A program made the position numbers and the translations under genes. Source: Amarobacter sp964507025 (GTDB lineage Bacteria; Chloroflexota; Dehalococcoidia; Tepidiformales; Tepidiformaceae). From it: a DNA stretch of 64,000 nucleotides. Positions 58,639-64,000 of the stretch are shown here, piece after piece. The notes beneath the pieces are model-generated. The model searched no databases. It saw only the letters and a program-made list of their open reading frames with translations, and was not told the origin of the DNA. The stretch covers positions 186,001 to 250,000 of the forward strand of contig CAZDOK010000001.1 of NCBI GenBank assembly GCA_964507025.1, read 5' to 3'. Numbering within the stretch: position 1 is the stretch's first letter; each line of letters starts with the position of its first letter.

Positions 58639-59037
58639 CTATGTCGTCGAGGATTCCTCCGGCGGCAGGGGGCTTTCTGGCCGCACTTCCGAGGCGAGGA
58701 CGTGCGTCTCCCAGTCATACCGGTCGCGGAGTTCGTCGCGGACCGAACCCTCCCACAGCGGCACCCCCAGGAAGTACGCCGCTCGCCCCAGCAGGTGGGC
58801 CGCGATCGGCGCAGTGAGCAGTACGAACGCCATGGCTGCCACGGCGCGCGTCGTCACGCTGAATGTCGCGAAGTGCACCGCCGTCCCGAGCAACACCAGC
58901 CCGGCCCCCAGGGTGGCGGCCTTGGTCGTCGCCTGCATGCGCGTGAACAGGTCAGGCATCCGGACAACGCCGATCGCCGCGATGAGCATCAATCCCGCCC
59001 CCACCAGTACCAGGGCCCCCGTGACCGCCGCCTGCAT
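58639..59037 (-). CDS. mnhG: Na+/H+ antiporter subunit G (Mrp complex)
   Basis: 132 aa with three membrane helices (VTGALVLVGAGLMLIAAIGV at the start). The family stretch GVVRMPDLFTRMQATTKAAT and the later VLLTAPIAAHLLGRAAYFLG are typical of MnhG/PhaG. Last gene of the antiporter operon. The C-terminal 30 residues are charged and extend beyond the usual end. Its start overlaps the mnhF stop by one base. Confidence 0.9.
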   Translation of the reverse strand: MQAAVTGALVLVGAGLMLIAAIGVVRMPDLFTRMQATTKAATLGAGLVLLGTAVHFATFSVTTRAVAAMAFVLLTAPIAAHLLGRAAYFLGVPLWEGSVRDELRDRYDWETHVLASEVRPESPLPPEESSTT

Positions 59038-59336
59038 CAGTGGCCTCCCCCTCCGCGCCCGGTGCCCTTTTCGATGAAGTACGCGAACGAGATGGTCGCG
59101 ATGAACGTCACCAGCGTCAGCACGATGCCGACGTCCAGGTAGGCCGTCCTCTCGGTCGACATCGAGTACACCGCCAGCATCCCGAGCCCGAGCATGGTGA
59201 TGAGGTCCAGCGCGACCACGCGGTCCGGCAGGCTCGGACCTCGCACCAGGCGCACCATCGCCAACACCAGCCCGGCACTCATCATCAGCATGGCTGTCAC
59301 CTCGATGAACCCGTTGACCGGGAACGAGCCGTTCAT
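59037..59336 (-). CDS. mnhF: Na+/H+ antiporter subunit F (Mrp complex)
   Basis: 99 aa, three membrane helices. RLVRGPSLPDRVVALDLI is the diagnostic loop of MnhF/PhaF. It overlaps mnhE by 4 bases upstream. Subunits E, F and G form the small membrane part of the Mrp antiporter next to the large proton-pumping subunits. Confidence 0.9.
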   Translation of the reverse strand: MNGSFPVNGFIEVTAMLMMSAGLVLAMVRLVRGPSLPDRVVALDLITMLGLGMLAVYSMSTERTAYLDVGIVLTLVTFIATISFAYFIEKGTGRGGGGH

Positions 59337-59800
59337 TCCGAGAGCCTCCGGATGCGCCGCTCGAAGCCCGACTTCACCGCAGTCCGGCTGGCCTCGGCAT
59401 CGGCCGCATACATGTCGTGGATGTACAGCACCTTCAGGTCGCGCGAGATGTCCAGCGAGAGCGTGCCCGGGGTCAGGGTCAGCAGGTTCGCGAACGCCGT
59501 GATCTCTCCCTCGCTCTCAAGATCGAGCGGGACCGCGATCACTCCCGGCGAGAACCGAGGCCGGGGGGACAGTACATCGCGTGCCATGCGGAGGTTTGCC
59601 ACGAACAGCTCCCAGAGGAAGAAGCCGACAAAACCGAACAACACGGTCGCCTTCCGGAGGTAGTCGTTCCCGGGCCCGCGGACGAACAGCGTGATGAGCG
59701 CCCCGAGCACGAGTCCGACGGCGAGCTGGCCACCCGTGAACTCGCCGTTCACAGCGGTCCAGGCCAGCGCAAGCAGGAGTATCCACAGCAGACCGATCAT
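59333..59800 (-). CDS. mnhE: Na+/H+ antiporter subunit E (Mrp complex)
   Basis: 155 aa from ATG 59800. N-terminal helices (LLWILLLALAWTAVNGEF; ATVLFGFVGFFLWELFVANL), then RMARDVLSPRPRFSPGVIAV and TLTPGTLSLDISRD, the family hallmark. The cytoplasmic tail includes VLYIHDMYAADAE. A longer open frame upstream is a shadow of mnhD. The start overlaps the mnhD stop by 4 bases. Confidence 0.92.
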   Translation of the reverse strand: MIGLLWILLLALAWTAVNGEFTGGQLAVGLVLGALITLFVRGPGNDYLRKATVLFGFVGFFLWELFVANLRMARDVLSPRPRFSPGVIAVPLDLESEGEITAFANLLTLTPGTLSLDISRDLKVLYIHDMYAADAEASRTAVKSGFERRIRRLSE

Positions 59801-61287
59801 TCGGGGCCTCCCAGTACGGCCGTGATGTATTGGTCCGGCTCCATGAGCTGGCTGGCCGCTTCGTCCGCTGCCGAAAGGAACGGCTCGGCCGCGAACCCGA
59901 TGACGAGTGTGAGCACGGCCATCCCCGCGATCGGCGCGTAATGCCAGCCATTCGCCTTTCCCGGCGGCGAGGCCGGCTCCTCGGGCGCTGGCTTGAGGAA
60001 CGCTTCGACGAAGATCTTGGTCATCGATAGCAGTGTGAGGAGCCCGACCCCGAGCGCGAACGCCAGCGCCACGAATTCCCGTTCGTCCGCGGCCGCCCGG
60101 ATGAGTACGAACTTCGCGAAGAAGCCCGAGAGCGGCGGTATCCCCCCGAGGCTGAACGCCGGTACAAAGAACAGCGCCGCCAGCATCGGCCTGCTCTTGG
60201 CAAGCCCGCCCACATGTGCCAGTTCGTACGAGCCCCCGAGCCGCCGGATCAGCCCGGCCACGAAGAACAGGTTCGTCTTCACGATGATGTGGTGGCCGAT
60301 GTAGAAGATAGACCCGGCAAGCGCCAGCGGCGTGAAGAGCGCCAGCCCAAGGGTCATGTAGCCGATCTGGCTGATGATGTGGAACGAGAGGATGCGCTTC
60401 ACGTCGTTGTGCGAGACGGCCCCGAGCACGCCAGTGACCATGGTCGCTACCGAGAGCCACAGGATGATTGTGTGGGTGTAACCCACATCGGTGGTGAAGA
60501 TCAGCGTGAACACACGAATAAGCGCATACACGCCCACCTTGGTAAGCAGGCCGGCGAACAATGCAGCGACTGGTGCGGGTGCCGTGTGGTAGGAGGCGGG
60601 CAGCCAGAAGAAGAGGGGAAACATCGCCGCCTTTATCCCGAACGAAGTCAGGAACAGCATCGCGATCGCCGTCATGTAGCCGTCCGACTCAGCCTCGGTA
60701 ACCCGGAGCGAGAGGTCGGCCATGTTCAGCGTCCCGGTCGCCGCATACAGCAGGCCCACGCCGCTCAGGAACAGGATGGAAGAAACCAGGTTCAGCGCGA
60801 CGTACTTGAGCGCGCCCTCCACCTGCGGCCGGCGCCCGCCAAGTGCCATGATCACGAACGATGCGACGAGCAGGACTTCAAACCAGACGTAGAGGTTGAA
60901 CAGGTCGCCCGTCAGGAACGCCCCGCACACGCCCAGCACGAGGATGTTCATGAGCGGGTAGTACCCGTACCGCTCACGATCCGCGTCGATGGTGCCGACG
61001 GAATACACGGTCGCGGCCAGGCCCACGATGGCGGCCAGCATCACCATGATCGCGGCGAAGAGATCGGCCACGAGCGTGATCCCAAACGGCGCAGGCCAGT
61101 TCCCCGACTGGAGGACGAGAATGTCGCCGTCCCATGTCGCCCACAACAGCCAGCCGGCTGCTCCCGTCAGGGCCACCATTCCGGTGAGGGCAATCGCCTC
61201 CTGCGTTCGCCGGTAGGGAAGGCACGCAAGTGCCGCAATCGAGGATGCAACCATGACGATGAGCGGAAGCCCCACGAGCCAGTTCAT
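59797..61287 (-). CDS. mnhD: Na+/H+ antiporter subunit D (Mrp complex)
   Basis: 496 aa, about 14 membrane segments, homologous to the proton-pumping ND2/4/5 subunits of complex I. The Glu in YVWFEVLLVASFVIMALGG and the Lys in SFGIKAAMFPLFFWLPASYH are the conserved channel residues; SHNDVKRILSFHIISQIGYM and GGIPPLSGFFAKFVLI are further hallmarks. 4-base overlaps join it to mnhC and mnhE. Subunit D is assigned by position and length; it resembles subunit A of the same family. Confidence 0.93.
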   Translation of the reverse strand: MNWLVGLPLIVMVASSIAALACLPYRRTQEAIALTGMVALTGAAGWLLWATWDGDILVLQSGNWPAPFGITLVADLFAAIMVMLAAIVGLAATVYSVGTIDADRERYGYYPLMNILVLGVCGAFLTGDLFNLYVWFEVLLVASFVIMALGGRRPQVEGALKYVALNLVSSILFLSGVGLLYAATGTLNMADLSLRVTEAESDGYMTAIAMLFLTSFGIKAAMFPLFFWLPASYHTAPAPVAALFAGLLTKVGVYALIRVFTLIFTTDVGYTHTIILWLSVATMVTGVLGAVSHNDVKRILSFHIISQIGYMTLGLALFTPLALAGSIFYIGHHIIVKTNLFFVAGLIRRLGGSYELAHVGGLAKSRPMLAALFFVPAFSLGGIPPLSGFFAKFVLIRAAADEREFVALAFALGVGLLTLLSMTKIFVEAFLKPAPEEPASPPGKANGWHYAPIAGMAVLTLVIGFAAEPFLSAADEAASQLMEPDQYITAVLGGPE

Positions 61288-61670
61288 GTGTCCGCCTCCA
61301 CCTTCGGCAGGCTGATGCTCGGATCCTCGGTCGTCCGCAGGGAGTCGACATCTTCGCTGCCCGATTCGCGGTAGACGCGGTAGGCGAGCGCCATCGCGAA
61401 TGCCTGCAAACCGAAGCCGATCACAATCGCGGTCAGGATGAGCGCCTGCGGGACCGGGTCGGCAAAGGGCGCCGCCGGCACTGTCTCTCCTTCTTCCATC
61501 AGCGGTGGCCGGCCCCGAACCAGGCCTGCGGCGGTGAAGATGAGCAGGTTCGCGCCGTTCGTGAGCAGGGCCAGCCCGACAATGACTTTCACCAGGCTGC
61601 GGCGCAGCAGCAGGTAGAGCCCCGCCGCGTAGAGGATCCCTACCGTGAGGGCGAGGAGTAGCTCCATCAC
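61284..61670 (-). CDS. mnhC: Na+/H+ antiporter subunit C (Mrp complex)
   Basis: 128 aa, three helices, NuoK-like. LYLLLRRSLVKVIVGLALLT then NGANLLIFTAAGL, and PVPQALILTAIVIGFGLQAF carry the conserved family residues. The loop after helix 2 (RGRPPLMEEGETVPAAPFAD) is of normal type. It overlaps mnhB and mnhD by 4 bases each. Confidence 0.92.
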   Translation of the reverse strand: MMELLLALTVGILYAAGLYLLLRRSLVKVIVGLALLTNGANLLIFTAAGLVRGRPPLMEEGETVPAAPFADPVPQALILTAIVIGFGLQAFAMALAYRVYRESGSEDVDSLRTTEDPSISLPKVEADT

Positions 61671-62083
61671 TCGTCCTCCATCAGGGGGAGGATGATGTTC
61701 AACACCACTCCGACGACGACGAAGTACACGCCCGCATCGAAGAGGAGCGGCGTGCCCAGTTTCAGGTTCTCAGTTCCCGGCATGTCGAGCGTCACCCAGT
61801 GTCCGGTGAGGATCGGATCGCCGGCGAACACACCGATCAATGCGGCCAGGAGTGCGACACCCAGGCCACCCGCGATGAGAAACAGGGGCGACACCCGCAG
61901 CGCCCGCCGTGCCCCGCCCGGTCCCAGCGCCAGGGCATGAAGCACGAACGCACTCGCCGCCATCAACCCGCCGGCGAATCCGCCTCCGGGCTCGTTGTGC
62001 CCGCGCCAGAGCAGGAAGACCGATGCCACGAGCAGCAGTGACGCCAGGAATCGCATCATGTTCCGCAGGATCAGCGAGTTCAT
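61667..62083 (-). CDS. mnhB: Na+/H+ antiporter subunit B (Mrp complex)
   Basis: 138 aa, four helices. NSLILRNMMRFLASLLLVAS, then LLWRGHNEPGGGFAGGLMAA with the diagnostic HNEPGGGFxGGL, and FDAGVYFVVVGVVLNIILPL are MnhB hallmarks. The related MbhD/MbhE-like parts are fused to the end of mnhA upstream, as in typical Mrp A subunits. It overlaps mnhA and mnhC by 4 bases. Confidence 0.93.
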   Translation of the reverse strand: MNSLILRNMMRFLASLLLVASVFLLWRGHNEPGGGFAGGLMAASAFVLHALALGPGGARRALRVSPLFLIAGGLGVALLAALIGVFAGDPILTGHWVTLDMPGTENLKLGTPLLFDAGVYFVVVGVVLNIILPLMEDE

Positions 62084-64000
62084 TTCGCCTCACCCCGCTT
62101 CAGCTTCAGCATGGCGACCACGCCGAGCGCTGCCACGGCAATCACAATGATCTCTCCGAGGGTGTCGAGCGCCCGGAAGTCGACAAGGATGACATTGACC
62201 ACGTTCCGCCCGTAAGCCAGCGGCTTGCTCGTCTCCGCGAAGTACTGCGTCAGCGAGTGCTCCGACGTTTGTGTGATCGAGGCAAGCACCAGGACTGACA
62301 TCAGTGCTCCGGCTGCGATGGAGAGGACCGCGTCGCGCACACGCGTCGAAACCGCCGATACGTCCGCGAGCCGGGGGAGACGGTAGAACACCAGCACGAA
62401 CAACAGGACTGTTAGCGTCTCCACGAGGAACTGCGTCAGCGCCAGGTCCGGTGCGCCGAAGAACGCATAGACGAGCGCGACGCCGAAACCGACTGCCCCG
62501 AGCGCGGCCACCGCCGTGAGCCGGTCGTGCGCGCGGATCGCCAGGCCTGCCCCCGTGATGATCACGGCCGCAATCACCACCTCGTAAAAGGCGATGTCTC
62601 CGTAGCTGTCGTCGAGGTCCACGCCGCCGCGCGAAGCGATGGCCGCTGCCACCAGCGCCACCGCCGTCGCGAGCGTCACGGCGAGGTACAGGCGCAGGTA
62701 GCCGTTCTGCAACACGCGCGTTTGCTGGCGCGCCACGCGGTTGAGGCTCAGGAGCGACCAGTCGTAGAGGTCGCCGGGGCGGAACGGACCGGCGGCGTTC
62801 ACGACCCGCTCGCTCAGCGGCCGGATGCGCTGCCCCGACCAGACCACTACCGCTGCGACGCCGATCGAGATCACGCTCAACAGCAACGCCGTATTGAAAC
62901 CGTGCCAGAGCGCCAGCTTCACCTCGACCGGTTCGCCGGCGATCGCCGCCGCCGCCGGGCTCACGATATCCGTCGCGATGATGCCGGGGGCTACAGCGAG
63001 CACGACCGAGAGTACGGATAGCAGGACCGGCCCCACGAGCATCTCGGGTGGCGACTCGTGTGGTGCGTGCGGGGCGCGCAACTTCCCGATGAGTACCCGG
63101 GCAAGCATTCCGGCCGCTGCGGCGAAGAGCGCCCCTCCGGTTACGGTGGCGGCGATAACGGCCAGTTCGCCAGCGCGATCAAAGTGCAGTGCCGCTTCGA
63201 GGATCGCTTCCTTGCCGATGAACGCCAGCACCGGCCCAAACCCGGCCAGAGACACGGCTCCAACGGCCAGCGCAGCCGCTGTCGCGGGCATAGCGGTTGT
63301 CAGGCCACCGAGGGCATTGATGTCGCGCGTGCCCGTGCCGTGGTCGATGCTCCCGGCGGCCAGGAAGAGCGCGCCCTTGTACAACGCGTGCGCCAGCAGG
63401 AACACGACCGCCCCCTTCACCGCCAGCTCAGTGCCGATACCCAGGAGTAACACCAGCAGGCCGAGGGCCCCGACGGTCGAGTACGCAAGGATGAGCTTCA
63501 GATCGCGCTGGTGCAGCGCCACGTATCCGCCAACCACCATGGTCACCGCCCCGAACGTCGTAAGCGCGAAGGTCCACTCCGTGGTTCCGCCCAGCGCCGG
63601 GTGCAATCGCGCCAGCAGATACACACCGGCCTTTACCATCGTCGCGGAATGCAGGTATGCGCTGACCGGCGTTGGCGCCGCCATCGCGCCGGGCAGCCAG
63701 AAATGGAACGGGAACTGGGCGGATTTGGTGAACGCTCCGGCCAGCACGAGCAAAAGGATTGCCAGGTACCACCCGGACTCGGTGAGGGCGCCGGCTCCCG
63801 CTGTCACCCGGGAGATGTCGTAGGTACCTGCCTCGATGCCGATGAGCGCGAACCCGGCCAGGAGGGCCAGCCCACCTCCGCCCGTCACCAGGAGGGCTTG
63901 CGTCGCTGCTTTCCGCGCCTCGGGCTTGTCCGTTTCAAACGAAATGAGCAGGAACGATGTGATGCTGGTCAGTTCCCAGAACACGAAGAGGGTAATCAGG
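62080..64000 (-). CDS. mnhA: Na+/H+ antiporter subunit A (Mrp complex), N-terminus beyond the window
   Basis: About 640 codons are visible; the usual length is near 780, so the first ~130 residues lie outside. FWELTSITSFLLISFE is the normal position of helix 4-5; KSAQFPFHFWLPGAMAAPTP has the conserved Lys and YLHSATMVKAGVYLLARLHP and STVGALGLLVLLLG follow. After the ND5-like part comes the C-terminal extension, with GFGVALVYAFFGAPDLALTQ (DUF4040/MbhD) and an MbhE-like stretch, ending FRALDTLGEIIVIAVAALGV. First gene of mnhA-G. The complex exports Na+ (or other cations) in exchange for protons for pH and salt balance. Confidence 0.93.
   Translation of the reverse strand, partial: LITLFVFWELTSITSFLLISFETDKPEARKAATQALLVTGGGGLALLAGFALIGIEAGTYDISRVTAGAGALTESGWYLAILLLVLAGAFTKSAQFPFHFWLPGAMAAPTPVSAYLHSATMVKAGVYLLARLHPALGGTTEWTFALTTFGAVTMVVGGYVALHQRDLKLILAYSTVGALGLLVLLLGIGTELAVKGAVVFLLAHALYKGALFLAAGSIDHGTGTRDINALGGLTTAMPATAAALAVGAVSLAGFGPVLAFIGKEAILEAALHFDRAGELAVIAATVTGGALFAAAAGMLARVLIGKLRAPHAPHESPPEMLVGPVLLSVLSVVLAVAPGIIATDIVSPAAAAIAGEPVEVKLALWHGFNTALLLSVISIGVAAVVVWSGQRIRPLSERVVNAAGPFRPGDLYDWSLLSLNRVARQQTRVLQNGYLRLYLAVTLATAVALVAAAIASRGGVDLDDSYGDIAFYEVVIAAVIITGAGLAIRAHDRLTAVAALGAVGFGVALVYAFFGAPDLALTQFLVETLTVLLFVLVFYRLPRLADVSAVSTRVRDAVLSIAAGALMSVLVLASITQTSEHSLTQYFAETSKPLAYGRNVVNVILVDFRALDTLGEIIVIAVAALGVVAMLKLKRGEAK

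Noticed and set aside
62825..63823. 332-codon plus-strand frame opposite mnhA
   Set aside because: Antisense shadow of a well-conserved antiporter subunit; Ala/Ser/Pro-rich.

Overview
The window is GC-rich bacterial chromosomal DNA, densely coding on both strands. No rRNA, tRNA, CRISPR array, transposase or integrase was recognised. Several things point, with moderate confidence, to Chloroflexota, possibly a lineage near the Dehalococcoidia that kept peptidoglycan. These are the complete division and cell-wall cluster, the MurG type, a split pyruvate carboxylase, a YvcK with N-terminal membrane segments, and many promoters whose -10 box lies only 6 to 10 bases before the start codon (leaderless mRNAs). 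This lineage call is inference from family resemblance; no search was run.

Layout. 1-1.8 kb: thiamine-type ABC importer under a TPP riboswitch. 2-7 kb: degenerate GGDEF protein, two glycosyltransferases and rmlA-rmlB for dTDP-sugar. 7-18.5 kb: moeA, a stand-alone RAM domain, a thioredoxin-NHL lipoprotein, pheS-pheT, a WecA/MraY-like transferase, a TetR-controlled FtsX-type ABC exporter and a dual-specificity phosphatase. 18.5-22 kb: trmD and mogA, separated by a roughly 2.3 kb islet with lower-GC parts, flanked by a 24-base direct repeat made of the trmD 5' end. 22.1-38.7 kb: one long operon mraZ-rsmH-ftsL-ftsI-murF-mraY-murD-ftsW-murG-murC-murB-ddl-ftsQ-ftsA-ftsZ. It has three MraZ boxes in its promoter, no murE, and an ftsW whose best start codon is ATA. 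38.8-50 kb: small Cys-rich protein, CoA transferase, peptide-binding protein, secG, yvcK, gatB, a selenocysteine-containing selD, a geranylgeranyl-reductase-like flavoprotein, nth, a beta-lactamase-fold hydrolase and a PD-(D/E)XK-like protein. 50-58.6 kb: HTH protein, DinB-like protein, split pyruvate carboxylase subunits, a secreted Pro/Glu-rich surface protein with a structured leader, fmt-rlmN, a small repeat protein and queA. 58.6-64 kb: mnhA-G (Mrp) cation/proton antiporter operon, with mnhA cut by the window edge.

Most neighbours inside operons overlap by 4 bases (ATGA or GTGA), which suggests translational coupling. The genes that open transcription units often look leaderless. The observations most worth checking are the TGA-encoded Sec in selD, the ATA start of ftsW, the trmD-flanked islet, the leaderless promoter pattern, and the candidate three-way-junction RNA in front of the surface protein. 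All coordinates were read by eye from the sequence; promoter, operator and RNA-structure calls are predictions.
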